Shown here in pieces: positions 36,433 through 46,607 of a stretch of DNA of 64,000 bases (positions are counted from its first letter, which is position 1; each line of letters starts with the position of its first letter). The translations under genes were made by a program, and so were the position numbers. The notes beneath the pieces were generated by a model. That model saw only the letters and a list, made by a program, of their open reading frames with translations, ran no database searches and had not been told where the DNA came from. This DNA comes from Chryseolinea lacunae. GTDB lineage: Bacteria > Bacteroidota > Bacteroidia > Cytophagales > Cyclobacteriaceae. The stretch lies in assembly GCF_016735595.1 (NCBI RefSeq), contig NZ_JAERRB010000004.1, forward strand, positions 372,001-436,000. The letters are read 5' to 3'.

Positions 36433-37707
36433 ATGGAAACTTCAATGACAGAAGATGTGCGTATCGCAGGCAGTCGACACACGAAGACTATGGGGAAGGG
36501 CAGGAGCACGGTGGCCCTGCTCGATCATCATGCCGAAGGTCATCACCATGCTTTCATTAAACTATTCACAAAGTATCTTCTCCGGGCCGGCTACGATGTC
36601 TGCATTTTTTTTCCGGTGAACAAAGAATTGATCCTTTCAGAATTGAGTGCCGACGGTGTGGATGTGTCGCGCGTTCAGTTTTTTACATTCACCCTCACCC
36701 GGCAGACGCACACCCGCCTGGGCAGGTTCAACGAAGCGGCTTCTGTTCTGCAACTCTGGATAGACACCCGGCGCGCATTGAAAGCCGCCGAACAAAAATT
36801 GAAGCTGAAGTTCGATCGTGTGTTCCTGGCCTGGCTCGACGACTACCTGGCAAACTACCTGCCACCACAAGCGGTTGATGCTGTGTTTCCGTATTCGTGG
36901 AGCGGTCTCTACTTTCATCCGTGGTATCTCTTTCAAGACGGCTTGAAAAATCGCGCCACAGTGTCAAGCATCGACTCGGTGCTGCGCGCACGCAAGTGTT
37001 TGTCGGTGGCGGTGCACGATGAATTTTTGCTTCCGAAACTGGCGGAGCGGATTCAAAAGCGCGTCATATTTTTTCCGGAAATTGCCGACGCGACGCCACC
37101 ACGACAAGACGAACCTACCGCACAAGAAATTCGCACCAGAGCGAACGGACGCATTGTTGTTGGATTGATTGGCCTGGCCAAACGAAAAGGCACACTGCAT
37201 TTGCTGGCGCTGGCAACTCACGCAGATCCGTCGCAGTTTTTTTTCTTCTTTGCCGGAAAGCTTCCCGAAGCTGATTACACAACCGAAGAATACACGAAAG
37301 CAAAATCATTTTTTGATAACCCTCCCAAAAACTGTTTTCACTATCCCAACAGTATTGCCGAAGGCGAAACCATAAACGCGGTGATCAATGCCCTGGACAT
37401 TCTGTTTCTGGTATACGACAATTTTAAAAGCTCGAGCAACTTTAACACCAAGGCCGCTCATTTCAGGAAACCCGTGCTCGCGACAAAACGGTTCTGGATA
37501 GGCAAAGTCACCGAAAAATTTTTGATGGGTGAGACTGTAGAGGAAGGGAATCTTTCACAAACCCTAACGGCATTGAACACGCTGCGCGACCGCATCAAAA
37601 CCAACACGCTCGACTTTTCACGCTACGACGAATATTTATCTCTTCACAAAGAAGAGAACCTTACCGAATCATTCACAAAAGCGTTCGCCGCCCATGCAAG
37701 CGCCTAA
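36433..37707 (+). CDS. Probable glycosyltransferase (424 aa)
   Basis: The N-terminal domain starts after a short tail with TVALLDHHAEGHHHAFIKLFTKYLLRAGYDV, as in GT-B enzymes, and the C-terminal domain with IVVGLIGLAKRKGTLHLLALAT and a late FNTKAAHFRKPVLATKRFWIGK. No classical EX7E motif is clear, so family assignment is weak. Several starts are in frame (TTG 36424, ATG 36433, ATG 36490); 36433 is chosen. Its end overlaps the next gene by 14 bases. Confidence 0.7.
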   Translation: METSMTEDVRIAGSRHTKTMGKGRSTVALLDHHAEGHHHAFIKLFTKYLLRAGYDVCIFFPVNKELILSELSADGVDVSRVQFFTFTLTRQTHTRLGRFNEAASVLQLWIDTRRALKAAEQKLKLKFDRVFLAWLDDYLANYLPPQAVDAVFPYSWSGLYFHPWYLFQDGLKNRATVSSIDSVLRARKCLSVAVHDEFLLPKLAERIQKRVIFFPEIADATPPRQDEPTAQEIRTRANGRIVVGLIGLAKRKGTLHLLALATHADPSQFFFFFAGKLPEADYTTEEYTKAKSFFDNPPKNCFHYPNSIAEGETINAVINALDILFLVYDNFKSSSNFNTKAAHFRKPVLATKRFWIGKVTEKFLMGETVEEGNLSQTLTALNTLRDRIKTNTLDFSRYDEYLSLHKEENLTESFTKAFAAHASA

Positions 37708-38689
37708 GATCTCCATCATAACACCATCGTTCAATCAGGCTCAATACATTGAGCAAACGATCGACTCTGTGCTTTCGCAAGGCTATCCCAACCTGGAATA
37801 CGTTGTTGTGGACGGCGGTAGCAAGGATGGTTCGGTGGAGATCATTAAGAAATATGAAAAACATTTTGCCTATTGGGTAAGCGAATCCGATCGCGGGCAA
37901 AGTCATGCCATCAACAAAGGCCTTGCCAGGGTGTGCGGCGATGTGGTGAACTGGCTTAACTCAGACGACTATCTTGAGCCGGGCGCTTTGAAGACACTCG
38001 GCGAAAAATTTACTGACCCATCTGTGAACGTGGTGGTGGGCAGAAGCAACATTGTGCAAGACGGCAAGTTGATTCGCACCACCTCGGGTACTGACGTCTA
38101 TGCCAACAACGTGGCCAAGACAGTGGGCATGGCGCGCATCGATCAGCCCGAAACTTTTTTCAGACGATCGGTCTATGAAACGCTGGGCTTCCTCGACGAA
38201 CGGCTGCACTATGTGATGGACAAGGAATTCTGGATGCGTTTTCTGCTGCGCTATGGCTTGGACGGCGTGGTGAAAATACCCGACCTGCTGGCTAATTTTC
38301 GCTGGCACGACCAATCCAAGACGCAGAGTCAATCTGAAAAATTTGATATCGAGTCAAGCCAACTCACCTATCAGCTGGCCGTGCAGAATAATGATCGCCA
38401 CTTCATGAGCGTGATGCCGGCACTCTTGTCGATTGATCCGGATAAATTTGCGCTGACCTATCCCGAACACTTTCGGGCGGATGCGGGGCTTGCATCGAAG
38501 GCGTTGAATTATTTTATGTTGTTGCGTGCCGACGAAGCCTACTTCCGGCTTGATATGACACACTGCCGCAGACTTCTTGCCCCTATTGATAAAAATGCAT
38601 TGGCTGTGGAAGACCAAAAGGCTTATGACAAGCTCAGGTTCCGCAGTCGCTATTTGCCGGTTGGATTGATTAAAGCCCTGCGACGATGA
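37694..38689 (+). CDS. Glycosyltransferase family 2 (331 aa)
   Basis: A GT-A fold transferase: ISIITPSFNQAQYIEQTIDSVLSQGYPNLEYVVVDGGSKDGSVEII, then VNWLNSDDYLEPGALKTL, where the SDD is the metal-binding DxD equivalent. WVSESDRGQSHAINKGLA places it among the WfgS/WfeV-like family 2 enzymes of O-antigen loci. It overlaps its neighbours at both ends (14 and 4 bases). Confidence 0.9.
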   Translation: MQAPKISIITPSFNQAQYIEQTIDSVLSQGYPNLEYVVVDGGSKDGSVEIIKKYEKHFAYWVSESDRGQSHAINKGLARVCGDVVNWLNSDDYLEPGALKTLGEKFTDPSVNVVVGRSNIVQDGKLIRTTSGTDVYANNVAKTVGMARIDQPETFFRRSVYETLGFLDERLHYVMDKEFWMRFLLRYGLDGVVKIPDLLANFRWHDQSKTQSQSEKFDIESSQLTYQLAVQNNDRHFMSVMPALLSIDPDKFALTYPEHFRADAGLASKALNYFMLLRADEAYFRLDMTHCRRLLAPIDKNALAVEDQKAYDKLRFRSRYLPVGLIKALRR

Positions 38690-39588
38690 AAGCCAGTGTC
38701 ATCGTTCCTACATATCAAGGGCACTCGCGCGTGCTGAACATCGCGAAGGCGCTTATGGCGCAAACCTTCAGAGATTTTGAATTGATCTTTGTTGTGGATG
38801 GCTCCACCGACGGCACCGGCGAATTGCTTCGCAGCCGCCCAACAGAATCGATCGCCGTGCGCATTGTTGAACAGGAAAACAAAGGTCGTGCAGGCGCGCG
38901 AAATGCGGGCGTGGCCGTGGCCACAGGTGATGTGCTGATATTTTACGACGACGACATGCTGCCCATGCCGGACTCGGTTGAACGACACATCCGCTTTCAC
39001 GAACATCATCCTAACGCCATTGTTACGGGACACGCCGAACAGGCCGTGTTGAACGATCGCGACTTCGAACACTATCGCGCCTTCATTCACAAAAACTGGA
39101 TGATGCCTTTCCGCAACGGGCCAACGGCCTTGCAAGGTGGTGACGTGTTTATGACCGCAGCCAATTGTTCGATGACCAAAGCAACTTTCGCGAAGCTGAA
39201 CGGCTTCGATTCCACTCTGAAAGACGCCGAAGATCGGGAGCTTGCGTTCCGTGCATTCAAACAACACGTGGCGTTGTTTGTGGACCTTCAGAACGCCGCG
39301 TGGCATTGCGAAAACCTGACGTGTCGCATCTACATTCGCCGGCTCCGGCAATACGCCGTGGCTAATCATGTGGTGGGTCAGTTGCATCCCGACATGATGA
39401 AGGCTTCTTCTGCAAGGCATATCTCTTCCGGGAAGAAGCTGGTCTATCGCCTGTTGGCGTCGCCGCTGTGGGTGTCGGCTATCGATGGGGTTAACGTCTT
39501 TCGTGTGCTCCCCACGACGCTGCGCTATAAACTTTATGACGCCATCACATTTTCGCTTTCGGAAGTGTATAAGGATGTGAAACTATGA
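38686..39588 (+). CDS. Glycosyltransferase family 2 (300 aa)
   Basis: N-terminal ASVIVPTYQGHSRVLNIAKALMAQTFRDFELIFVVDGSTDGT and FYDDDMLPMP (the metal-binding DDD) define family 2. The C-terminal half contains KLNGFDSTLKDAEDRELAFRAF, the acceptor-side ED motif. Start ATG overlaps the previous stop (ATGA). Confidence 0.9.
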   Translation: MKASVIVPTYQGHSRVLNIAKALMAQTFRDFELIFVVDGSTDGTGELLRSRPTESIAVRIVEQENKGRAGARNAGVAVATGDVLIFYDDDMLPMPDSVERHIRFHEHHPNAIVTGHAEQAVLNDRDFEHYRAFIHKNWMMPFRNGPTALQGGDVFMTAANCSMTKATFAKLNGFDSTLKDAEDRELAFRAFKQHVALFVDLQNAAWHCENLTCRIYIRRLRQYAVANHVVGQLHPDMMKASSARHISSGKKLVYRLLASPLWVSAIDGVNVFRVLPTTLRYKLYDAITFSLSEVYKDVKL

Positions 39589-40703
39589 AACGCGTCAAAG
39601 TATTTTACATCATATCGGATATCGACAAAGCCCTCGCATTTGAGTGGGTGAACGACGGTCTTGACAAGCATAAGATTGAACTTCACTTCCTGTTGCTGGG
39701 AAAAACCGAAACACCCTTCATCGAATTTTTGCGCTCGCGCAACACGCCACACCACGTTGTGCCCTATCGCGGCAAAGCAGACCTGCTGCGCGCCTGGTGG
39801 AGTGTTTTTAAAATACTACGCAACCATAAGCCCGATGTTGTGCATACCCATCTCTGGATTGCCAATCTGTTGGGCTTGAGTGCTTCGTGGCTTGCCGGCA
39901 TTCGGAAAAGAATTTACACACGCCACCATGCCACGCTTCACTATCGCGAGTATCCTTCGGGACTGAAGTGGGACAAGTTGAATAACCGGCTGGCCACCGA
40001 CATCGTGGCCATCTCCAAAAGCATCGAAGAAATTTTGGTGGATTGGGATGGGGCCAACCCCGCAAAAGTGACGCGCATTCATCACGGGTTTGACTTGCAC
40101 TACTTCGAAGCCATAGCACCTGAAACGGTTGACCGATTGCGCGACAAATACAAGCTGGCCGGGCAACATCCCGTGGTGGGTGTCATTGCCCGCTACACAC
40201 CGTGGAAAGGCATTCAGTTTATTATTCCCGCATTTAAAAAAATCCGAGAGAAATACGACAAGGGTCATCTTGTGCTGGCCAATGCACAAGGTGAATATGA
40301 GGGGGCTATTCGTGAAATGCTTCGGACATTGCCGGAAGGTTCCTATACCGAAATAAAATTTGAAGCCAACATCGCGGCACTTTACCGGCTGTTCGATGTC
40401 TTTGTGCACGTGCCCACCGACGCGCATGCCGAAGCCTTTGGGCAAACCTATGTTGAAGCGCTGGCAGCCGGTGTGCCTTCGGTGTTCACGTTGTCGGGCG
40501 TGGCGCGTGAATATATTCAGCATCGTGAGAATGCCATGGTCGTTGACTTTGAAAACAGCCTTCAGATTGAAGAAGCCATTGTTGAAATTCTGGAGTCGCT
40601 GGTGTTGCGTGAACAGTTAACGGCCTCGGGTAGCGATGTGGTGAAGTCGTTCGGCCTAGGCCTTTTTATGGAACGTCTCGAAAATTTATACCTCTCAAAA
40701 TGA
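39585..40703 (+). CDS. Glycosyltransferase family 4 (372 aa)
   Basis: A GT-B retaining-type transferase. It contains DVVHTHLWIANLLGLSASWLAGI in the acceptor domain and, in the donor domain, VVGVIARYTPWKGIQFIIPAFKKI and EAFGQTYVEALAAGVPSVFT, the conserved EX7E motif. It overlaps both neighbours by 4 bases. Confidence 0.92.
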   Translation: MKRVKVFYIISDIDKALAFEWVNDGLDKHKIELHFLLLGKTETPFIEFLRSRNTPHHVVPYRGKADLLRAWWSVFKILRNHKPDVVHTHLWIANLLGLSASWLAGIRKRIYTRHHATLHYREYPSGLKWDKLNNRLATDIVAISKSIEEILVDWDGANPAKVTRIHHGFDLHYFEAIAPETVDRLRDKYKLAGQHPVVGVIARYTPWKGIQFIIPAFKKIREKYDKGHLVLANAQGEYEGAIREMLRTLPEGSYTEIKFEANIAALYRLFDVFVHVPTDAHAEAFGQTYVEALAAGVPSVFTLSGVAREYIQHRENAMVVDFENSLQIEEAIVEILESLVLREQLTASGSDVVKSFGLGLFMERLENLYLSK

Positions 40704-41587
40704 CGCCGCTGATATCCGTGATCATACCGGCTTATAACAGTGCGCCGTTCATCCGTGAAACGATTGCCGGGGTATTGCAACAAACGGAGCGCGACCTCGA
40801 AGTGATTGTGATAGACGATGGGTCGACCGACAATCAACGCGAGTATATTGAGGCGCTGGCCGCTGGCGACGCAAGAGTTCGCTATTATTATCAACCCAAT
40901 GCCGGTGTTTGTGCCGCGCGGAACAACGGCTTTCGGAAATCGTCGGGAAAGTTTGTGGCCTTCCTGGATGCCGATGATGTTTGGCTGCCCAACAACCTCG
41001 CCCTGAAACTGGAGAAATTTAAATCCGGCGACTACGGCCTTGTTCACTCCGCCGCCATAATCATCGATGAGCATTCACAACCCCAGGGAAAAGAGATGAG
41101 CGGAAAAGAAGGCAACCTGGTTGCGGGACTTCTGGCCTTGCAGGAAACCCAGGTGCCCGGACCAAGCAGCATCCTGGTGAAGCGCGACGTGGTGGAGCAA
41201 GTTGGTGTGTTCGATGAAATTCTGACCACCTCTGCCGACTATGAGTTCTTTCTGAGAGTGGCACATCAATTCACCATTGGCAAAGTGGACGCTGTGACCT
41301 GGAAATACAGGATACATGCCAACAACATGCATAAAAATATTGCACGCATGGAGCACGACATGCTGTATGTGTTTGGACGCGCAGCGCATCAAAAATTCTT
41401 CGGCAGCAAGGCTTTTGAAGATGAATGTTTTGCGCGGCTATACCTCATGCTGGCGGCATCGTGGGCCGGCGATGGCAAGAGCCTCATGAAAGGGCTGAGG
41501 TGGGGTTGGAAGAGCTTTGTGAAGAAACCTTCGCTGGTGACAAATATTTTGGTGCAACGATCTAAAAGAGTAGTGACAAGAAGTTAA
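40700..41587 (+). CDS. Glycosyltransferase family 2 (295 aa)
   Basis: ISVIIPAYNSAPFIRETIAGVLQQTERDLEVIVIDDGSTD and FVAFLDADDVWLPNNL give the family 2 nucleotide and metal motifs. The later phrase GVFDEILTTSADYEFFLRVAHQF is the catalytic-base region. It is the last gene of a tightly overlapping run; 175 bases follow before the next gene. Confidence 0.92.
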   Translation: MTPLISVIIPAYNSAPFIRETIAGVLQQTERDLEVIVIDDGSTDNQREYIEALAAGDARVRYYYQPNAGVCAARNNGFRKSSGKFVAFLDADDVWLPNNLALKLEKFKSGDYGLVHSAAIIIDEHSQPQGKEMSGKEGNLVAGLLALQETQVPGPSSILVKRDVVEQVGVFDEILTTSADYEFFLRVAHQFTIGKVDAVTWKYRIHANNMHKNIARMEHDMLYVFGRAAHQKFFGSKAFEDECFARLYLMLAASWAGDGKSLMKGLRWGWKSFVKKPSLVTNILVQRSKRVVTRS

Positions 41588-41700
41588 TAAGTCTTCTTCC
41601 ATTAAAAATATTACATGGGAACAGGGTCCGATCATACGGTGTTTTTTGATTTGTCGGTCGCCATTTGGAAAGTGTTTATATATTGCCGGTTTAACGGCTT

Positions 41701-41729
41701 TTGCACGAATGAAAACTTACGGTAGTTTG
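41701..41729 (+). promoter_or_regulatory. Internal promoter candidate in the glycan locus
   Basis: TTG at 41701-41703, 19 bases, then TAGTTTG at 41723-41729, one base short of TAnnTTTG. It lies in the only sizeable gap of the plus-strand run and could start a second transcript for the genes from 41763 onward. Confidence 0.45.
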
Positions 41730-41762
41730 TGAGACGAACGCTGAATTCAAAACATTGATCTT

Positions 41763-42503
41763 ATGCTAAAGCTTCTTCCTCGCTATATTTTGAACCTTGG
41801 CCTCATAGAGGGCACACGCGCCTTTCTGCAGGTGGAAGCTTGGAAGACCAGCCAGGTGAAAATGAAGGGCTATGATCATCCCATCACCATCCGAAAACAC
41901 ACATCTGACATCAAGGTTTTTCGTGAGGTGTTTTTATTTCACGAATATAACTTTAGCATGCCCGTTGAGCCCCGGGTAATCATCGACGCGGGCGCAAACA
42001 TTGGGTTGGCGGCTGTCTATTTCAGAAAACGATTTCCAGCCGCCTCAATCTATGCCATCGAACCCGATGGCGGCAATTTTCAGGTGTTGGCGCAGCATGT
42101 GGCGCCGCTGCAAAACGTAGTGCCCATTCATTCCGGACTGTGGCATCGCGATGCATTTCTACGCGTCAGAAATGAGAGCGCCGACGCATGGGCATTTGAA
42201 GTGGAGGAATGTGGCGAACAGGATGCTGGTGCGTTTAAAGCCGTTTCTGTTTGCGGGCTTATGAAACGTTACGGAATAGAAAAAATTGATTTTTTGAAGA
42301 TCGACATTGAGGGATCGGAGCGTGAGTTGTTTATGGACGGCTACGACCAATGGCTGCCCAAGACAAAGGTGATCATTGTTGAACTCCACGATTGGATTAA
42401 AGAAGGATGTTCGCGATCGGTATTCAAAGCCATTGCCAACTATCGGTTCAAAACAATTGTGCATGGCGCGATGTTGTTGTTCATCAACCTGGATCTGGAC
42501 TAA
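41763..42503 (+). CDS. FkbM-family methyltransferase (246 aa)
   Basis: SAM motif PRVIIDAGANIGLAAVYFRKRFPAASIYAIEPDGGNF and the C-terminal IDFLKIDIEGSERELFMDG are typical of FkbM. The protein is a second such enzyme in this locus and not closely similar to the first at 30790. It ends 5 bases before the asparagine synthase start. Confidence 0.9.
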   Translation: MLKLLPRYILNLGLIEGTRAFLQVEAWKTSQVKMKGYDHPITIRKHTSDIKVFREVFLFHEYNFSMPVEPRVIIDAGANIGLAAVYFRKRFPAASIYAIEPDGGNFQVLAQHVAPLQNVVPIHSGLWHRDAFLRVRNESADAWAFEVEECGEQDAGAFKAVSVCGLMKRYGIEKIDFLKIDIEGSERELFMDGYDQWLPKTKVIIVELHDWIKEGCSRSVFKAIANYRFKTIVHGAMLLFINLDLD

Positions 42504-42508
42504 CAACC

Positions 42509-44377
42509 ATGTGCGGCATCTCCGGCATATTTTCTTCAGGCGCAGTGGAGCGCACCACCATCGACGCGATGGTGCAAGCCATAGCGCACCGTGGCCCCGA
42601 TGCCCACGGCGTGTTTGTGAGTGCTTCACAACGCGTGGCGCTGGGACACAACCGGCTTAGCATCATTGATCTTAGCACCGGCGCGAATCAACCCTTCTAC
42701 TCACACGACGGACGCTTCGTCATTGCCTTCAACGGAGAGGTCTATAACTTTCAAGCCCTTCGCGAAGAGTTGATCCGCGAACACCATAAAACCTTCCGCA
42801 CCACATCGGATACGGAAGTGATTGTAGAGGCTTTTTCGGTTTGGGGCAGTGCCATGGCGTCAAGGCTGGAAGGCATGTTTGCGCTGGCCATCTTCGATCA
42901 GCAAACCGAAACGTTATTTCTGTTTCGCGACCGCATCGGCAAGAAGCCTCTCTATTATTTTCATGCCGGTGGATTGTTTGCTTTTGCTTCGGAAATAAAA
43001 GCATTGCTTCGTCACCCCATGGTGCAGCGTCAGAAGTCAGTGAACCGCGCCGTGATCAACACCTTTCTGCACCTGGGCTACATCCCCGAACCGCACACGA
43101 TTTATCAGAACATTTATAAATTCCCTGCAGGGCACAGTGGTGTGGTGGATGCAAACATCACACTATCCACACAACCCTATTGGAGCGTAGGCGACTATGT
43201 TGACACGCCACAGGTTAGGAACGAAGGGGAAGCAAAAAAACACTTGAGTAAATTGCTCGATCATGCCGTGCAAAGCCGCATGATAAGCGATGTGCCGCTG
43301 GGAACATTTCTAAGTGGGGGCACAGACTCATCGTTGGTGTCGGCAATTGCCGCACGCCATACCACCACACCGCTGAAAACCTTTAGCATCGGCTTTCGCG
43401 AAAGCAAGTTTGACGAAAGCCGCTACGCCAAGGCCGTTGCCGATCACCTGAAAACGGACCACACGGCCTACGAACTTTCAGAGCGCGAAGCGGCAGAGCT
43501 CATGGAAACATACCTGCGCCATTTCGACGAGCCCTTTGCCGACACGTCGGCCATCCCCACCATGCTGGTGTCGAAGCTGGCACGTCAGCAGGTAACGGTG
43601 GTGCTCACAGGCGATGGCGGCGACGAACTCTTCCAGGGCTATGGTGCCTACACGTGGGCCAACCGCCTCAACAATCCTCTGTGGAAATTGGTGCGCACAC
43701 CGCTGGCCGGCTCATTGAAGCTGATCGGCAAGAGCAGATTGGAACGGGTTGCCCGTTTATTGCAGCATGGCCCCGACGACACAGACCGAAGCCACATCTT
43801 TTCACAAGAGCAATATCTTTTTTCACAGAGCGAAACGAAAACAAAACTCCTCCGTCGGCCCGAAGATTTTCATGCGTTTCGCTACGATGAATCAAACTTC
43901 AATACGAATCATCTCAATGCCGGTGAGCGACAGGCGTTGTTCGACCTTCAATTTTATCTGAAAGACGATCTGCTGGTAAAGGTGGATCGCGCTTCCATGT
44001 ATTATGCGTTGGAATGTCGTTGCCCATTACTGGATCACTCCCTTATTGAGTATGCGTTGTCCCTGGATTACAACCTGAAAGTGAAAAACGGAACGGCGAA
44101 ATTCCTGTTGAAGGAATTGCTCCGCGAGCATATCCCGACGGAATATATAGACCGGCCCAAGTGGGGCTTCAGTGTGCCCCTGAGCCGTTGGATGAAAGGC
44201 GAACTGCGCTATCTGTTAGACGACTATCTGAACGATACAATAGTGGATGAAGTGGGTTTGTTCAAAATAGAGTATGTGCGTGAATTGAAGGCTGCTTTTT
44301 TTGCAGGGAAAGAGTATATATACAACCGACTGTGGGTGATCATTGTGTTACACAAATGGTGGAAGGAGAATTGCTGA
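42509..44377 (+). CDS. asnB: Asparagine synthase (glutamine-hydrolysing) (622 aa)
   Basis: Two domains: an N-terminal class II glutamine amidotransferase starting MCGISGIFSSG, whose Cys2 becomes the nucleophile once Met is removed, and a C-terminal ATP-pyrophosphatase domain with GTFLSGGTDSSLVSAI (PP-loop SGGxDSS) and VVLTGDGGDELFQGY. The need for Cys2 fixes the start at 42509, not further upstream. Within glycan loci such proteins are thought to amidate sugar acids or act like WbpS rather than make asparagine. Confidence 0.93.
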   Translation: MCGISGIFSSGAVERTTIDAMVQAIAHRGPDAHGVFVSASQRVALGHNRLSIIDLSTGANQPFYSHDGRFVIAFNGEVYNFQALREELIREHHKTFRTTSDTEVIVEAFSVWGSAMASRLEGMFALAIFDQQTETLFLFRDRIGKKPLYYFHAGGLFAFASEIKALLRHPMVQRQKSVNRAVINTFLHLGYIPEPHTIYQNIYKFPAGHSGVVDANITLSTQPYWSVGDYVDTPQVRNEGEAKKHLSKLLDHAVQSRMISDVPLGTFLSGGTDSSLVSAIAARHTTTPLKTFSIGFRESKFDESRYAKAVADHLKTDHTAYELSEREAAELMETYLRHFDEPFADTSAIPTMLVSKLARQQVTVVLTGDGGDELFQGYGAYTWANRLNNPLWKLVRTPLAGSLKLIGKSRLERVARLLQHGPDDTDRSHIFSQEQYLFSQSETKTKLLRRPEDFHAFRYDESNFNTNHLNAGERQALFDLQFYLKDDLLVKVDRASMYYALECRCPLLDHSLIEYALSLDYNLKVKNGTAKFLLKELLREHIPTEYIDRPKWGFSVPLSRWMKGELRYLLDDYLNDTIVDEVGLFKIEYVRELKAAFFAGKEYIYNRLWVIIVLHKWWKENC

Positions 44378-45576
44378 TGAAGAACAAACCCAATGTGCTC
44401 TATTTATCATACGACGGCCTGACCGATCCCCTGGGCCAGTCGCAGATCCTTCCCTATGTGATCGGATTGTCTGAGCACTACACGTTCACAATCATCAGCT
44501 TCGAAAAAGACGAGCGGTTTGCCTCGGGCCGAAAAGGTATTCAGGCCTTGTGCGACCAGCACAACATTCGCTGGGTTCCCTTGCGCTATCACAAAACACC
44601 GCCGGTCTTTTCAACCCTATATGATGTGTGGAAACTTCGTCGCACTTCGGCAGCGCTTCATAAAACAAATGACTTCAAAATCGTTCATTGTCGTAGCTAC
44701 ATCACTGCCCTGGTTGGCTTGTGGATGAAGCGAACGCTTGGCGTGAAGTTTATTTTTGACATGCGCGGGTTTTGGGCTGACGAGCGCGTGGACGGTGGAT
44801 TGTGGAATCTGAAGAATCCGTTCTTCAAAATCATCTATCGTTTCTTTAAAAGAAAGGAGAAGGAATTTATAAGGGAGGCAAATGCCGTGATTTCACTGAC
44901 AAAAAATGCAAAGGAAGAAATGCTCCAATGGAATTTGACCTCGACTATTGATGTCATTCCATGTTGTGTGGACCTGGAGCATTTCCGTATCAAGGAAGGG
45001 AATGTCAAGCAGAAGGAAATTCTCCGTGCAAAACTTGGCATCGGTGACGATGATTTTGTTTTGCTGTATCTCGGGTCATTGGGCACATGGTACCTGTCCG
45101 ATGAAATGTTGCTGTTTTTTTCTACACTAAAGAACAAAATACCCAATGCCAAGTTCTTGTTGATTAGCCCCGACGCACTTGACCTTACAGACTATATTTA
45201 CAAAGAGGATGTCATAGCCAGGCAGGCAACGCGCCAAGAGGTGCCCAACTATATTCAACTGGCCGACGCTTCCGTGATATTCATAAGCCCCACTTTTTCA
45301 AAGAAGGCGTCATCAGCGACAAAGATGGCTGAGGTAATGGCAATGGGAATTCCGGTGGTGGCAAATGGTGGTTGGGGGGATGTGGAAGAAATTATAACAG
45401 ACCTCAACGCCGGTGTGCTGTTGGAAAAATTCGAAGCCGCTCACTATGCACAAGCGGTTGATGCGCTTGTGGCGTTTAGGGCAAAGAAATCACAGCCCTT
45501 TCATGAAAGGGTAAAGGATAGCTTTTCTCTTGAGGGTGGCATAGAGCGGTATCTAGCCGTGTATCGGAAACTTTAG
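44377..45576 (+). CDS. Glycosyltransferase family 4-like (399 aa)
   Basis: N-terminal VLYLSYDGLTDPLGQSQILPYVIGLSEHYTFTIISFEK is a pattern common to GT4 enzymes of Bacteroidota glycan loci. The donor domain has VLLYLGSLGTWYLSDEM and SATKMAEVMAMGIPVVANGGWGDVEEI. The start ATG 44377 overlaps the asnB stop by one base and is preceded by GGAAGGAGA, an unusually good ribosome-binding site for this genome, which supports it over an upstream in-frame ATG. Confidence 0.9.
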   Translation: MKNKPNVLYLSYDGLTDPLGQSQILPYVIGLSEHYTFTIISFEKDERFASGRKGIQALCDQHNIRWVPLRYHKTPPVFSTLYDVWKLRRTSAALHKTNDFKIVHCRSYITALVGLWMKRTLGVKFIFDMRGFWADERVDGGLWNLKNPFFKIIYRFFKRKEKEFIREANAVISLTKNAKEEMLQWNLTSTIDVIPCCVDLEHFRIKEGNVKQKEILRAKLGIGDDDFVLLYLGSLGTWYLSDEMLLFFSTLKNKIPNAKFLLISPDALDLTDYIYKEDVIARQATRQEVPNYIQLADASVIFISPTFSKKASSATKMAEVMAMGIPVVANGGWGDVEEIITDLNAGVLLEKFEAAHYAQAVDALVAFRAKKSQPFHERVKDSFSLEGGIERYLAVYRKL

Positions 45577-45646
45577 CGCACTTATGGAAAAATATATATC
45601 ATCTTATCCTTAATTTTAATCCAGTAAGCGATTTTTGATTAATCAC

Positions 45647-46585
45647 ATGCTTGATACACCTATTCTTCTTATTGTTTTTAACCGACCTGATACCACGCGG
45701 CAAGTCTTTGACGCTATTCGGAGGGCAAAGCCCAGGCGGTTGTTTGTGGCCTGTGATGGTCCCCGGCCTAATCACCCAACAGATGGTGAGCGATCAGAAC
45801 GTGTTCGTGCAATTACATCCAGAGTTGATTGGGATTGTGACGTTAAGACATTGTTCCGGGAAACAAATCTTGGCTGTGGCATCGGTCCTGCCCATGCAAT
45901 CACATGGTTTTTTCAGCACGTTGAACAGGGTGTTATACTGGAGGATGATTGTCTGCCTGGCGATGGTTTTTTTTTGTTTTGTGCTACGCTACTTGAGAAA
46001 TATAAGCACGACGAACGGATTCAGTCGATAGCTGGGACTAACCCATTCGGAAAGTGGAGTCGCAAGAACGAGTCTTACTTTTTTTCCAGACAATCGGGAA
46101 TATGGGGTTGGGCAACGTGGCGGCGTGCGTGGAAGGAATATGATTTCTATGTGGCACGTTGGGGTGATGAAGTCGTTCGGTCGATGTTTGAAGCCCGCAT
46201 TCCGCATTTGCTGGAGCGTGAAGCGTATCGCATTGGATTGGAAAAGGCTTACTCTCGCGTTGGGGTTACCTGGTGGGACTATCAATGGATATTCGCACGG
46301 GTCATTTCGTCGCGATTGGGCATTGTCCCCAGTGTGAACCTAGTATCGAACATTGGCTTCGGCGATGGAGCCACGCATACACATGATCCTGCCTCCGCCC
46401 TTGCGGCGTTGCCGTTATATGATTTACCGTTTCCGTTTGTGCACCCTGAAGCCATCATGATCGATGAAGAATACGACGAAAAATATTCGCAGACATTTTA
46501 CTCAGTGAGTAGTGCTACGAAGGCTCAAAAAGTGAAAACACTGATTAGGAAGATCGTAAAGACTTCTGGAAAGAAAAAAAAATGA
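45647..46585 (+). CDS. Glycosyltransferase-like nucleotide-diphospho-sugar transferase (312 aa)
   Basis: GT-A-like N-terminus: DTPILLIVFNRPDTTRQVFDAIRRAKPRRLFVACDGPRP, then GVILEDDCLPGDGFFLFC, whose EDDC corresponds to the DxD metal site. Relatives are often labelled hemolytic protein HlpA-like or family 2 transferases. ATG 45647 is chosen over a TTG four codons upstream. The stop is 22 bases before the next gene. Confidence 0.8.
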   Translation: MLDTPILLIVFNRPDTTRQVFDAIRRAKPRRLFVACDGPRPNHPTDGERSERVRAITSRVDWDCDVKTLFRETNLGCGIGPAHAITWFFQHVEQGVILEDDCLPGDGFFLFCATLLEKYKHDERIQSIAGTNPFGKWSRKNESYFFSRQSGIWGWATWRRAWKEYDFYVARWGDEVVRSMFEARIPHLLEREAYRIGLEKAYSRVGVTWWDYQWIFARVISSRLGIVPSVNLVSNIGFGDGATHTHDPASALAALPLYDLPFPFVHPEAIMIDEEYDEKYSQTFYSVSSATKAQKVKTLIRKIVKTSGKKKK

Positions 46586-46607
46586 GGATAGACAAGAATC
46601 AGGAAAG

